DNA of 64,000 nucleotides. Origin: Streptomyces europaeiscabiei (GTDB lineage: Bacteria > Actinomycetota > Actinomycetes > Streptomycetales > Streptomycetaceae). The DNA lies in the NCBI RefSeq assembly GCF_036346855.1, contig NZ_CP107841.1, positions 6,266,001 to 6,330,000 of the forward strand, in the 5' to 3' direction. Below the pieces are notes generated by a model that saw only the letters and a program-made list of their open reading frames with translations, did no database searches and was not told the origin of the DNA. This document shows, piece after piece, positions 27,832 to 36,657 of the stretch. Both the position numbers and the translations under genes were made by a program. Numbering within the stretch: the first letter of the stretch is position 1; the number at the start of each line of letters is the position of its first letter.

Positions 27832-29073
27832 CTACCAACCCCTGACCCTCCCCGTGACCTCGCCCAGTCCCACCCGCGTCCCGCCCGGCCCCGGCGCCCA
27901 CGCCGTGAGGGTCACCTCGTCTCCGTCGTCCAAGAACGTGCGCTTGCCGGTGGGGAGGTCGAGAGGGTCCTGCCCGTTCCAGGTCAGCTCCAGCAACGAG
28001 CCCCGTTCGCCGGAGGCACCTCCGCTGACCGTGCCGGAGCCGTAGAGGTCGCCCGTACGGAGCGAGGCACCGTTGACGGTCATGTGGGCCAGCTGCTGCG
28101 CGGCGGTCCAGTACATCGTGGAGAAGGGCGGCTCCGAGACGACGTGCCCGTTGACGGAGACGCTGATACGGAGGTCGTACCCCCCGGGATCGATGTCCGG
28201 CGCGGAGTCGTCCAGGTAGGGAAGGAGCGGATATGTGCGCTCCGGCGGGGACACCCGCGCCTCGTCCAGGGCGTCCAACGGCGTGATCCAGGCCGAGACC
28301 GACGTGGCGAAGGACTTCCCGAGGAACGGCCCGAGCGGAACGTACTCCCAGGCCTGCAGATCACGCGCCGACCAGTCGTTGAGGAGGCAGAGCCCGAAGA
28401 CGTGGTCGCGGAAGTCCCCCAGCCCCACCGGCCGCCCCATCTCCGAGGGCACGCCCACCACGAACCCGACCTCCGCCTCGATGTCCAGTCGTACGGACGG
28501 ACCGAACACGGGCACCGGATCGGCGGGCGCCTTGCGCTGGCCGGACGGCCGTACCACCTCCGTCCCGGACACGACGACCGTGCCGGACCGGCCGTGGTAA
28601 CCGATCGGCAGATGCTTCCAGTTGGGGGTCAGCGGGTCCGGGGAGTCGGGACGGAAGATCCGGCCCACGTTTCGCGCGTGGTTCTCGGAGGCGTAGAAGT
28701 CGACGTAGTCGGCCACCTCGAACGGCAGATGCAGGGTCACGGCGGACAGTGCGTGGAAGTGCGGCGCGATCGTCTCCCGGTGCGAGGGCACCGTGAGCCA
28801 CGCGGTCAACGCCCGGCGCAGGTCCGACCAGGCCGTGCGCCCCGCCGCCAGCAGGGGGTTGAGCGTGGGGTGGGCCAGGAGCGCGGCGTACGGGGAGCCG
28901 AGGGCGCGGGCCGCCGCCGCGGCGTCGAGGACGTGGTCGCCGAGGCGGACCCCGACCGTACGGGCGTCGGAACCGGCGGGTGAGAAGACGCCGTAGGGGA
29001 GGTTGTGCGGCCCGAAGGGGTGGCCCTCGGGGACGTCGAAGGGATCGCCTTCGGGGACATCGAAGGGGGGCAT
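27832..29073 (-). CDS. fahA: Fumarylacetoacetase
   Basis: 413-aa hydrolase that splits fumarylacetoacetate to fumarate and acetoacetate, the last step of tyrosine/homogentisate breakdown. Visible family features: DYVDFYASENHARNVGRIFR near residue 117 (active-site His/metal region), PIGYHGRSGTVV near 153, DIEAEVGFVVG near 196 (metal-binding Glu) and LNDWSARDLQAWEYVPLGPF near 228. ATG 29073 was chosen over the longer frame because the N-terminus FGPHNLPYGVFS is family-typical; a small DVPEG repeat precedes it. No other tyrosine-degradation gene is adjacent. Confidence 0.95.
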   Translation of the reverse strand: MPPFDVPEGDPFDVPEGHPFGPHNLPYGVFSPAGSDARTVGVRLGDHVLDAAAAARALGSPYAALLAHPTLNPLLAAGRTAWSDLRRALTAWLTVPSHRETIAPHFHALSAVTLHLPFEVADYVDFYASENHARNVGRIFRPDSPDPLTPNWKHLPIGYHGRSGTVVVSGTEVVRPSGQRKAPADPVPVFGPSVRLDIEAEVGFVVGVPSEMGRPVGLGDFRDHVFGLCLLNDWSARDLQAWEYVPLGPFLGKSFATSVSAWITPLDALDEARVSPPERTYPLLPYLDDSAPDIDPGGYDLRISVSVNGHVVSEPPFSTMYWTAAQQLAHMTVNGASLRTGDLYGSGTVSGGASGERGSLLELTWNGQDPLDLPTGKRTFLDDGDEVTLTAWAPGPGGTRVGLGEVTGRVRGW

Positions 29074-29265
29074 CGGGTGCTGCCTCGCTCTCGTGCGTTC
29101 CGTCGTACCTCTGGTCGCGCCACACGTTACGGGGCGCTGCGAAGATCGGGGAGTGTCTAAAGAGTTCGTAATGTCCTGATAGGGGAGGGTCGGAGGGAAA
29201 GGTTCCGGCTTAGCGTCCTCTGGGGGGCGCGGACGGGGTGGGTCCGGGTCCGGTAGGGGGGACGC

Positions 29266-30543
29266 GTGGGGGGACCCGTGGCCAGGGGTACTTGGTGTGC
29301 GCCGGTACAGGCGGACCGAGACGTTCCAGGGCTCGTCGTGAAACTGGGCGACTATCCGCTGCACCATGGCGGCGTCGGAGCCATCCGCAGCCTGGGGCGG
29401 CTCGGCGTGCCGATGTATGCGATCACGGAGGACCGGTACACGCCGGCCGCCGTCTCGCGCCATCTGCGGCGGGCGTTCGTGTGGCCGACCACCGGGACGG
29501 AGGAGCCCGAGTGGCTGGTGGACGGGCTGCTGCGCATCGGCCGGCGGATAGGGCGGCCGGCCGTGCTGATTCCCACCGACGAGGAAGCCGCGGTGCTCAT
29601 CGCCGAGCACCAGGAGGAACTGGCGACCCGGTTCCTCTTCCCCCGTGTCGACGGGAAGCTCCCGCGCCGGCTCGCCAGCAAACAGGGGCTGCACGAACTG
29701 TGCGTGGAGCACGGCATCTCCAGCCCCGTGAGCTCGTTCCCGCAGTCGTACGAGGAGGTCGAACGGTTCGCGGAACGGGCCTGTTTTCCCGTGGTGGCCA
29801 AGAACCGCGAGGCGTTCGAGCGGCGCAGGCAGCCCGCGGTCAACGGGACGACCCGCATCGCCGACCGGGAGGGCCTGCTGCGGCTGGCCCGCGGATGGGG
29901 TGAGCGGCCCGGGGTGATCCTTCAGGAGTACCTGCCCCGGGAGGACGCCGAGGACTGGATCGTGCACGCGTACTTCGACGCGGACTCGACGCCGCTCGCG
30001 ATGTTCACCGGGGTGAAGGTGCGGTCGTGGCCGCCGCACGCGGGGATGACGGCGAACGCGTACGTCGTCGACAATCCCGAACTCGCGGACATCGCCGCGC
30101 GGTTCATCAAGCAGATCGGGTTCAGCGGGGTCATCGACCTCGATCTGCGGTTCGACCGGCGGGACGGGCGGTACAAGCTGCTCGACTTCAACCCCCGGAT
30201 GGGCGCGCAGTTCCGGCTCTTCGAGAACGAGGCCGGGATCGACGTCGTACGCGCCATGCACCTCGATCTGACCGGGCGGGCGGTGCCGGAGGGGGAACAG
30301 CTCGCCGGGCGGCGGTACGTCGTGGAGAACATCGATCTGCCGGCCCTGCTCGCCTACCGGCGCAGCGGGTACACCACGCCGCACGCGCCGGCTCGCGCGA
30401 GCGGTACGGAGCTGGCGTGGCTCGCGGGTGACGATCCGCTGCCGTTCCTCACGATGCTCGCGCGCTTCGTACGGCCGGGCGCGAAGCATCTGTATCACCT
30501 GTGGCGGACCAGCCGCCTCGGCAATGCCCACGTGCGCCCCTAG
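29266..30543 (+). CDS. ATP-grasp family carboxylate-amine ligase
   Basis: 425 aa from GTG 29266; later starts are possible because residues 1-25 are not conserved-looking. The fold is ATP-grasp: KQGLHELCVEHGI and FPVVAKN (ATP-binding Lys), VILQEYLPRED, then DLDLRFDRRDGRYKLLDFNP with the Mg-binding DFNPRMGAQ. The N-terminal domain (VKLGDYPLHHGGVGAIRSLG) resembles D-aspartate ligase/carbamoyl-phosphate synthase-like proteins of Actinobacteria. It likely joins a carboxylate to an amine; substrate unknown. Followed after about 200 bp by an FAD oxidoreductase on the same strand. Confidence 0.85.
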   Translation: MGGPVARGTWCAPVQADRDVPGLVVKLGDYPLHHGGVGAIRSLGRLGVPMYAITEDRYTPAAVSRHLRRAFVWPTTGTEEPEWLVDGLLRIGRRIGRPAVLIPTDEEAAVLIAEHQEELATRFLFPRVDGKLPRRLASKQGLHELCVEHGISSPVSSFPQSYEEVERFAERACFPVVAKNREAFERRRQPAVNGTTRIADREGLLRLARGWGERPGVILQEYLPREDAEDWIVHAYFDADSTPLAMFTGVKVRSWPPHAGMTANAYVVDNPELADIAARFIKQIGFSGVIDLDLRFDRRDGRYKLLDFNPRMGAQFRLFENEAGIDVVRAMHLDLTGRAVPEGEQLAGRRYVVENIDLPALLAYRRSGYTTPHAPARASGTELAWLAGDDPLPFLTMLARFVRPGAKHLYHLWRTSRLGNAHVRP

Positions 30544-30590
30544 CCACCCGAAGCATGTGCGCCGCCCCTGGCCACCCGAAACAGGAACAG

Positions 30591-30695
30591 AAGGCAGGGG
30601 CGGGAAAGGCAGGGGCGGGAAAGGCAGGGGCGGGAAAGGCAGGGGCGGGAAGGCAGAGGCGGGAAGGCAGGGCGGGAAGGGCAGAAGCAGGAGCA
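30591..30695 (+). repeat. 15-bp tandem repeat with decayed continuation
   Basis: Four exact 15-bp units (AAGGCAGGGGCGGGA) start at 30591, 30606, 30621 and 30636, then 14- and 13-bp shortened units follow. It fills the gap between the ATP-grasp gene and the FAD oxidoreductase gene and is purine-rich on one strand. Confidence 0.93.
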
Positions 30696-30739
30696 GAAGG
30701 CACACGAAGAAGGCATGACGTGTCCTGGGGAGGGACTTC

Positions 30740-31942
30740 GTGATTCAACCGGTAGCAGTCATCGGCGCCGGGCCGTTCGGTCTGTCCACCGCCGCGCATC
30801 TGCGCGCGCACGGCATTCCGGTCCGGGTGTTCGGTGAACCCATGGTGAGCTGGCGGGACAGCATGCCCGCCGGGATGCTCCTGAAATCAACCCCGGTGGC
30901 GTCGAACATCGACGCCCCGCAGCGCGGCAACACCCTGGCCGACTACTGCGACGCGGCGGGCATCCGGCGGCTGGTGACGGACGAGGACATCATCCCGGTC
31001 GAGACCTTCATCGCGTACGGGGAGTGGTTCCAGCAGCGGCTCGTGGCCGAGCTGGAGCAGGTGCGCGTGGTGTCCGTGGACCGGAGCAAGGGGGGTGGCT
31101 TCGAACTGAAGCTGGACTCGGGGGAGTCGTTCGCGGCACGGGCCGTGGTGGTGGCGAGCGGACTGTTCGGGCTGGCACATCTGCCGGCCGAGCTGGCGGG
31201 TGCGGCCGTGGACGGACCCGCCCCCACGGGGCCCGTCTCGCACAGCTCCCAGCACCCCGGGCTGAGCCGGTTCAGGGACAAGGAGCTGATCGTCGTGGGC
31301 GCGGGGCAGTCCGCCCTGGAGACGGCGGTACTGGCGGCCGAGGCCGGCGCGCGGGTGCGTGTGGTGGCGCGCGGCCGGGGCGCGGTGGCCTTCGGCGCGC
31401 CCCCGTGGAACCAGCCGCGGCTGCGCCCCGAGTCGCCGTTCGGGCGGGCCTGGTCGCTGTACGCGCTCTCCTATTACCCCCACCCGTACCGGTACCTGCC
31501 CGCCACCACCCGGCACTTCCTGGTCCGCCGGGTGCTCGGGCCGCTGGGCGCGTGGTGGCTGCGGGAGCGCTTCGAGGGGCGGGTCGAGGTGCGGGAGGTG
31601 GACCGGATCGTGCGGGCCGGTGTCGTCGACGGGCGCCCGCTGCTGGCCCTGCGGGGACACGAGGGCCGTATCGAGGAGGTGGCCGCGGACCATGTCATCG
31701 CGGCGACCGGGTACCGCGTCGACCTCGGCGCGATGGGCTTCCTCGGGCACGATATCCGTACGGAGCTGGAGGTGAGCCGGGGGACACCGGTGCTCGGGGC
31801 CGGCTTCCGGTCGTCGATACGGGGGCTGTACTTCACGGGGTTGCCGGCGGCGGCGTCGTACGGGCCGGTGATGCGGTTCGTGTGCGGGACCGAGTTCGCC
31901 TCGCCCCGGTTGGCCCGGCATCTAGCGGCGGCGCACGGGTGA
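30740..31942 (+). CDS. FAD/NAD(P)-binding oxidoreductase, monooxygenase-like
   Basis: 400 aa. Two Rossmann motifs are present: VIGAGPFGLSTAAH (residues 7-20, FAD) and VVGAGQSALETAV (about 185-197, NAD(P)). A late ATGYR motif near residue 327 matches the flavin-containing monooxygenase/NAD(P)-binding Pyr_redox_3 group. GTG 30740 has GGGGAGGGA at good spacing. The pairing with the ATP-grasp gene upstream suggests one small-molecule modification pathway, but neither substrate is visible. Confidence 0.83.
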   Translation: MIQPVAVIGAGPFGLSTAAHLRAHGIPVRVFGEPMVSWRDSMPAGMLLKSTPVASNIDAPQRGNTLADYCDAAGIRRLVTDEDIIPVETFIAYGEWFQQRLVAELEQVRVVSVDRSKGGGFELKLDSGESFAARAVVVASGLFGLAHLPAELAGAAVDGPAPTGPVSHSSQHPGLSRFRDKELIVVGAGQSALETAVLAAEAGARVRVVARGRGAVAFGAPPWNQPRLRPESPFGRAWSLYALSYYPHPYRYLPATTRHFLVRRVLGPLGAWWLRERFEGRVEVREVDRIVRAGVVDGRPLLALRGHEGRIEEVAADHVIAATGYRVDLGAMGFLGHDIRTELEVSRGTPVLGAGFRSSIRGLYFTGLPAAASYGPVMRFVCGTEFASPRLARHLAAAHG

Positions 31943-32018
31943 GCTGAATCCCGGACGCCCCGGGTGGGTTGGTGCGTCTCGGGGGGCGGGGGTGCGGGGG
32001 GTTGTTCGCACCCCCGCG

Positions 32019-32070
32019 GCGGAGCAGCATGTCGATACCGTCCCGCGCCCCTTTCAGGGCCTGCGGCCGT
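32019..32070. repeat. Dispersed intergenic element, second family, copy 1
   Basis: Begins GCGGCGGAGC and later contains CCCGCGCCCCTTTCAGGGCC and CTGCGGCC, matching 56730-56783 in order and spacing with substitutions. It sits in the gap 31943-32216, where I see no gene. Common type of Streptomyces intergenic palindromic element. Confidence 0.6.
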
Positions 32071-32216
32071 TTCGAGCGGCGCGACCTCCGCCCGGCTCCG
32101 TGAACTCGCGTTCGGGCAACGGGCGTTGACATGGCGGCACCCTGTGGCGGTCGGGATGCCGGACGTCGTCCGGTTCGCGTCGAACCGATGGGGCGCCGCA
32201 TCCGTATTCTCTGATC

Positions 32217-33023
32217 ATGGCCGCACCCACCGCATATTCACTCATCGCCACTGACCTGGACGGAACGCTCCTGCGCAGTGACGACACGCTCTCCGACCGG
32301 TCCCTCGCCGCGCTGGCGCGGGCCACGGAGGCCGGTGCTCAGCACCTCGTGGTGACGGGACGGCCGGCACCGAGAGTGCGACCACTGCTGGAGGACCTCG
32401 GCAGCAGGGGGCTCGCGGTGTGCGGGCAGGGCGCGCAGTTGTACGACCACGGCGCGGACCGGCTGCTCTGGTCCGTCACCCTGGACCGTGAACTCGCCGA
32501 GACCGCGCTCGGCAAGATCGAGGCGGAGGTCGGACAGGTGTACGCCGCCGTCGACCAGGACGGCGTCGACGGCCTCACCCTGATCGAGCCCGGCTACCTC
32601 ATGCCGCACCCCACGCTGCCCGCCGTGCGGGTGCCGCGCCGGGACGACCTGTGGTGCGAGCCGATCAGCAAGGTGCTGTTGCGCCATCCCTACCTGTCCG
32701 ACGACGAGTTGGCCTCGGCGGCGCGCATGGCGGTCGGTTCGCTGGCGACGGTCACCATGTCGGGGCCCGGCACCGTCGAACTCCAGCCATGCGGCATCAC
32801 CAAGGCGACGGGCCTCGCCCTGGCCGCCGAGCATCTCGGACTGACCCCGGACCGGACCATCGCCTTCGGTGACATGCCCAACGACATCCCGATGTTCGAC
32901 TGGGCCGCGCACGGGGTCGCCATGGCCAACGCCCACCCCGAACTCAAGGCCGTCGCCGACGAGGTGACCCTCTCCAACGAGGACGACGGCATCGCGGTGG
33001 TGCTGGAGAAGCTCTTCCCGTGA
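32217..33023 (+). CDS. HAD-family phosphatase, Cof/YbiV type
   Basis: 268-aa cytoplasmic hydrolase with Asp nucleophile in DLDGTLL (about residues 13-19), VTGRP (motif II), the Lys of GITKATGL (motif III) and GDMPNDIPMF (motif IV). The insertion between motifs II and III marks the type IIB cap of the Cof family, which dephosphorylates sugar phosphates or flavin precursors such as the ribityl intermediate. Exact substrate not readable. ATG 32217. Confidence 0.9.
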   Translation: MAAPTAYSLIATDLDGTLLRSDDTLSDRSLAALARATEAGAQHLVVTGRPAPRVRPLLEDLGSRGLAVCGQGAQLYDHGADRLLWSVTLDRELAETALGKIEAEVGQVYAAVDQDGVDGLTLIEPGYLMPHPTLPAVRVPRRDDLWCEPISKVLLRHPYLSDDELASAARMAVGSLATVTMSGPGTVELQPCGITKATGLALAAEHLGLTPDRTIAFGDMPNDIPMFDWAAHGVAMANAHPELKAVADEVTLSNEDDGIAVVLEKLFP

Positions 33024-33055
33024 CGGCTCTTGCCGTGACGGCTCTTCCCGTGACG
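33011..33055 (+). repeat. 15-bp tandem repeat starting on the HAD stop codon
   Basis: Three units at 33011-33025, 33026-33040 and 33041-33055 (GCTCTTCCCGTGACG, one base varies). The first contains the TGA stop of the HAD gene, so the gene end was duplicated without altering the protein. Weaker copies follow to about 33120. Confidence 0.9.
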
Positions 33056-33131
33056 ACCCCCCTATGACTGCTCCTCCTGTAACGGCTCCGGCGCGAACCG
33101 TCCTTCGGTGAACGGTTCCTCCCACGCATGA

Positions 33132-33165
33132 CTGTTCCCCTGGGCCCGCCGGCCCAGGGGAACAG
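33132..33165. terminator. Bidirectional terminator between convergent genes
   Basis: Perfect 15-bp stem, arms 33132-33146 and 33151-33165, with a CGCC loop. It lies between the HAD gene (plus) and the wall hydrolase gene (minus), serving both. Confidence 0.9.
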
Positions 33166-33194
33166 AACAGCGTGGAGAAGGGGGAGCCGGAGGC

Positions 33195-33938
33195 TCAGTA
33201 CGCGCCGAAGACGTTGTCGATCGAGCCGTACCGGTCGGCGGCGTAGTTGCACGCCGCCGTGATGTTCGCGACCGGGTCGTAGGGGTCGTACGGGGTGCCG
33301 GACACGTGGTACGCGGCGAACGTCGGGTCGATGACCTGGAGGAGGCCCTTCGACGGGGTGCCCGCGGCGGCGTTGGAGTCCCAGTTGTTGATGGCCTGCG
33401 GGTTGCCCGACGACTCGCGGATGATGTTGCGGTAGATCCCGTTGTACGTCCCGGGAATTCCCTTTTGCGCCATGATGTCCAGCGACTCGCGGATCCAGCC
33501 GTCGAGGTTGTTCGCGTAGGTCTTGACCGACGCCTGCGTGGCGGTGGAGGCCGTCGAGGACTTCTGCGCCGTGGACGACTTCGTCGCGTTCAGCTTCAGC
33601 TTCAGGCCCGGCCGGATCAGCGCGGGGTTGTCGCCGATGGTCGTGCGGTTGTCCTTGTAGAGCCGCTGCCAGCCGCCCTTGGTGTGGTGCTTCCGTGCGA
33701 TGGAGGAGAGCGTGTCACCGGAGACCACGGTGTACGTCCGGGAGGCGGGCTGCGCCGCGGCGGGCGCGGACTGCGGGGCCGACTGTACGGAGGTGACGGC
33801 CTGGGCCGGGGTGGCGGCGTTCGCGGTCGTGGCGACCGTGAGCGGGAGGGCCAGTGCGGCCCCGCCCGCTCCGGCGGCGACGATGCCACGGGTCAGCGCG
33901 TTGCTTCTGGGGCGGCGGTGTTTGCCTTGTGCGGGCAT
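33195..33938 (-). CDS. LysM-domain lytic transglycosylase-like wall hydrolase
   Basis: 247 aa. A signal peptide ends near residue 41 (ATTANA/A). Residues about 68-116 are a LysM peptidoglycan-binding domain (TYTVVSGDTLSSIARKH). Residues about 135-247 are a soluble lytic transglycosylase-like domain with the catalytic-type Glu in IIRESSGNPQAINNWD and LLQVIDPTF. It is secreted and remodels the cell wall. The long leader carries a c-di-AMP riboswitch, as known for other Streptomyces wall hydrolase genes. Confidence 0.92.
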   Translation of the reverse strand: MPAQGKHRRPRSNALTRGIVAAGAGGAALALPLTVATTANAATPAQAVTSVQSAPQSAPAAAQPASRTYTVVSGDTLSSIARKHHTKGGWQRLYKDNRTTIGDNPALIRPGLKLKLNATKSSTAQKSSTASTATQASVKTYANNLDGWIRESLDIMAQKGIPGTYNGIYRNIIRESSGNPQAINNWDSNAAAGTPSKGLLQVIDPTFAAYHVSGTPYDPYDPVANITAACNYAADRYGSIDNVFGAY

Positions 33939-33944
33939 GGCGAA

Positions 33945-34185
33945 TTCCTCTCCGTCGCCTACGGGGTGAGCTGTCGGGTTCGGACTGGAGATGCCCGGCC
34001 GTGCGTGTCGTCCCGGCGGTCGCTGTGCGTGCGGCGTCCGCTGGGACTGCGCGTGGCTTCACCCCAAGCCGGTCCGAATGGGGAAAATCGGACCGACGGC
34101 TTACCTGGGTCCCCCGCTCCTGCCGTGCGTGGATGAGTGGTGATGGGTGGGGAGTCCGGGGCGGCGGCAGGATTCGGCGGTCCGT
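33945..34185 (-). promoter_or_regulatory. c-di-AMP riboswitch (ydaO-yuaA type)
   Basis: On the minus strand the leader reads in order: GCCGAATCCTGC (about 34180-34169), GGCAGGAGCGGGGGACCCAG (near 34125-34106), a hairpin 34094-34071 with GGTCCGA/TCGGACC arms, GGCTTGGGGTGAAGCC (34070-34055), and CACCCCGTAGGCGACGGAGA near 33966-33947. The strings AGCGGGGGACCCA and GGGGTGAA are the best-conserved parts of ydaO RNAs. In Streptomyces this class controls wall hydrolases such as rpfA, and c-di-AMP turns expression off. Boundaries are approximate; no secondary-structure program was run. Confidence 0.88.
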
Positions 34186-34791
34186 CCGGACGAGGTGTGA
34201 ACGTATGCGAGAGCACACGACCGGAACAAGTCCTGATTTGGCGCTTTGATCCAGTTGACCTTGAGTTTGATGCGATTCGGCCCCCGGCTTCGGGTGTCGT
34301 TCGCGACTCAACTTGCCTACCGCAAAGGGAAAGTCGCCGACGTGGGGCGAGGGTCCCGCGCGGGGTGCCCGTGACCCAACTCACGGGAGAAGTCCGGAGA
34401 AGTGCCGGGTAAGCGGCAAATCGGTCAACTCGGGCCGGGCTGGTGGGGCGCATATGGGTGGAAAACGGCTGGTCTGCGGGCGCGGATACGGCCGGCCGGG
34501 GGTGTGTGGGCGTCTCCGGGGGAGGGGCGGGTACCCGTCGCTGGCCGTGGCGGGCGGGTCCGGCATGCGCGTCGGTGGATATCGGCGCGTATCAGTTGAT
34601 CAAGAATATGGGGAGTGCGGTCCCTTACCACCCGGGGCGAACCCGTGGGCGCTCGTGGTGATCGAAAGGTGACCGGATACGCTGACTCGGGTGATGACAG
34701 CGACAGATCGACAAACTTTGTCATCGACTGTGAGAGCGACCTAGACCGACCGTGTGACCGTCATTAGACGTCAGCAGACAGGAGAACCCTC
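34186..34791. other. Intergenic between divergent genes, no gene seen
   Basis: Bases 34186 to 34791 hold the promoter of the riboswitch transcript (minus) and that of the polyprenyl synthase (plus). AT-richer bases at about 34225-34290 are the likeliest place for the minus-strand promoter. No protein-like frame is visible. Confidence 0.5.
34718..34747 (+). promoter_or_regulatory. Candidate vegetative promoter of the polyprenyl synthase gene
   Basis: TTGTCA (34718-34723) and TAGACC (34742-34747) with an 18-bp spacer approximate the HrdB consensus. It lies about 45 bp before the GTG start. Motif inference only. Confidence 0.35.
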
Positions 34792-35802
34792 GTGACCGTC
34801 GTCGAGCCGTTTGGGCTGAGCGCGCGGGACCAGGCTCTCGAAGCCGATGTCCAGGCCGGAATGGCGGCCGTCGAGGAGGGTCTGCTGGAGGCGACCAAGA
34901 GTGCGGTCCCGTTCATCCAGGAGGCCGCCCAGCATCTGCTGCGCGCGGGCGGCAAGCGGTTCCGGCCGCTGCTGGTGATGCTCGCGGCGCAGTTCGGCGA
35001 CCCGTACGCGCCGGGTGTCGTGCCCTCGGCGGTGGTGGTCGAGCTGACGCATCTCGCCACGCTGTACCACGACGACGTGATGGACGAGGCCGAGGTGCGC
35101 CGCGGCGTGCCGAGCGCCAACGCCCGCTGGGACAACTCCCTGGCCGTGCTGACCGGTGACTTCCTCTTCGCCCGCGCCTCGCACGTCCTCGCCGACCTCG
35201 GCCCCGACGCCGTCCGCATCCAGGCCGAGGCGTTCGAAAGGCTGGTCACCGGGCAGATCCTGGAGACCGCCGGGCCGCGCGACGGACGCGACCCGATCGA
35301 CCACTACCTCGACGTGCTGGGCGGCAAGACCGGGTCGCTGGTCGCGGTCGCCGGGCGGCTCGGCGCGCTGATGGCGGGCGCCGACGAGACCGTGGTCGAC
35401 GTGCTGACCCAGTACGGGGAGCGCCTCGGCGTCGCCTTCCAGCTCGCCGACGACGTCCTCGACATCGCCTCCGACTCGCACGAGTCCGGCAAGACGCCCG
35501 GCACGGATCTCCGTGAGGGTGTGCCGACCATGCCGGTGCTGCGACTGCGTGAGCGGGCGGGGCGGCTGGGGCTGCCGGACGACATCGCCCTGTGCGAGCT
35601 GCTCGACTCCGACCTCACCGACGACGCCCGCCACGCCGAGGCACTGGCCCGGCTGCGCGTCCACCCCGCGCTGGAGCAGGCCCGTCGCGACACGGTCCGC
35701 TACGCCGAGGAGGCGCGGGCCGCCCTGGCGCCGCTGCCGGAGTGCGACGCGAAGGCGGCGCTGGTGGAGCTGTGCGACGCGGTGGTGCACCGCGCCGGTT
35801 AG
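34792..35802 (+). CDS. Polyprenyl diphosphate synthase, menaquinone side chain
   Basis: 336-aa trans-prenyltransferase. First aspartate-rich motif DDVMDEAEVRR (residues 94-104), with LYHDD before it; second DDVLD (220-224) followed by SDSHESGKTPGTDL. GGKRFRP near 53-59 binds pyrophosphate. No bulky residues sit directly before the first motif, fitting a long-chain (C35-C45) product. Menaquinone is the Streptomyces respiratory quinone, so it likely feeds the electron acceptor of the Nuo complex. GTG 34792 with AGGAGAA upstream. Its last codons are duplicated downstream. Confidence 0.92.
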   Translation: MTVVEPFGLSARDQALEADVQAGMAAVEEGLLEATKSAVPFIQEAAQHLLRAGGKRFRPLLVMLAAQFGDPYAPGVVPSAVVVELTHLATLYHDDVMDEAEVRRGVPSANARWDNSLAVLTGDFLFARASHVLADLGPDAVRIQAEAFERLVTGQILETAGPRDGRDPIDHYLDVLGGKTGSLVAVAGRLGALMAGADETVVDVLTQYGERLGVAFQLADDVLDIASDSHESGKTPGTDLREGVPTMPVLRLRERAGRLGLPDDIALCELLDSDLTDDARHAEALARLRVHPALEQARRDTVRYAEEARAALAPLPECDAKAALVELCDAVVHRAG

Positions 35803-35959
35803 CCCCGCCCGCCTTCCCGGATCCGTCCGGCACCGTGCCGGTTAGCCACTGCCGTCTTCCCGGATCCGTCCGGCACCGTGCCGGTTAGCCACTGCCGTCT
35901 TCCCGGATCCGTCCGGCACCGTGCCGGTTAGCCACTGCCGTCTTCCCGGATCCGTCCGG
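35788..35959 (+). repeat. Four tandem copies of a 43-bp unit spanning a stop codon
   Basis: Units start at 35788, 35831, 35874 and 35917. The first holds the last codons and TAG stop of the polyprenyl synthase gene and is the most diverged; the other three are nearly identical. Each later junction contains the palindrome CCGGCACCGTGCCGG, so the array can form a row of small hairpins and may act as terminator. Confidence 0.95.
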
Positions 35960-36657
35960 CAGGATCATGGGATCTTCCGTGGCGCACACTCGCGTCGCGA
36001 GGGTCTGATCGTCCCCGGCATCGCGGCGGCCGGCGACGTCGGCCGGTGCCGCCACCGTGATCCCGGCGGCCGCGGACAGCGGAAGCCGGGGGACCACCAG
36101 GGGATCCCGGTGCGGCACGGCCTGGCCTGGCCCGCCGGCACGTTCGCCTGGTGCCGCGCCGGCTCCGAGCGGTGCGCGGGCGGCTCGACGTGATGCCCCC
36201 CGGTCGCCGGAGGACGGTCACCGGGTCGGTCACCAGGCCGGTTTTCGGGAGGGTGGTCGCCGGGAGGGCGGGGCACCGGATCGCTCGTCTCCAAGCTGCC
36301 GCACGGCGACCGCGACAGCCCCGAGTCGCACCTCAGATCACACAGCCCGCCAAACACCGCGGGCTGCCGACGAGCATCGCCGGGATCCTCCGGCTTCGCA
36401 CCGCCGGGATCCTCGGCTTCCGCAGCGCCGACGCCGCCACCCCTGACGACCCCTACGGGGTGCGGGTAGGCGCCGCCTCGCCATGTAGTCCCTCGCAGGT
36501 CGCCATGTCATCCCGTAGCAGTACACGGAGTTGAGCCCCGAGTCTGACGATTCCCGTCGGCCGATTTGGTCAGATGGGTATCACCACTCCTCACCGATTC
36601 GGGTGAGAATGGCGGCTACGAGTAGACGCCGCCGCCGACGACGGAGGTAAGGCACAC
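35960..36657. other. 698-bp gap, no convincing gene
   Basis: Frames on both strands are Arg/Pro-rich and not protein-like. Short repeats occur near 36385-36420 (GCCGGGATCCTC twice). The last 90 bp should contain the promoter of the LolA-like gene, whose ribosome binding site GGAGG is near 36641. It may be a decayed gene but nothing is recognisable. Confidence 0.5.

Noticed and set aside
29110..29265. WhiG-type sporulation promoter before the ATP-grasp gene
   Set aside because: A TAAA string occurs near 29158 but the expected -10 is poorly matched and the spacing is off.
35921..36534. Small plus-strand frames after the polyprenyl synthase gene
   Set aside because: No ribosome binding site, no protein-like pattern, and no frame stands out over the others.
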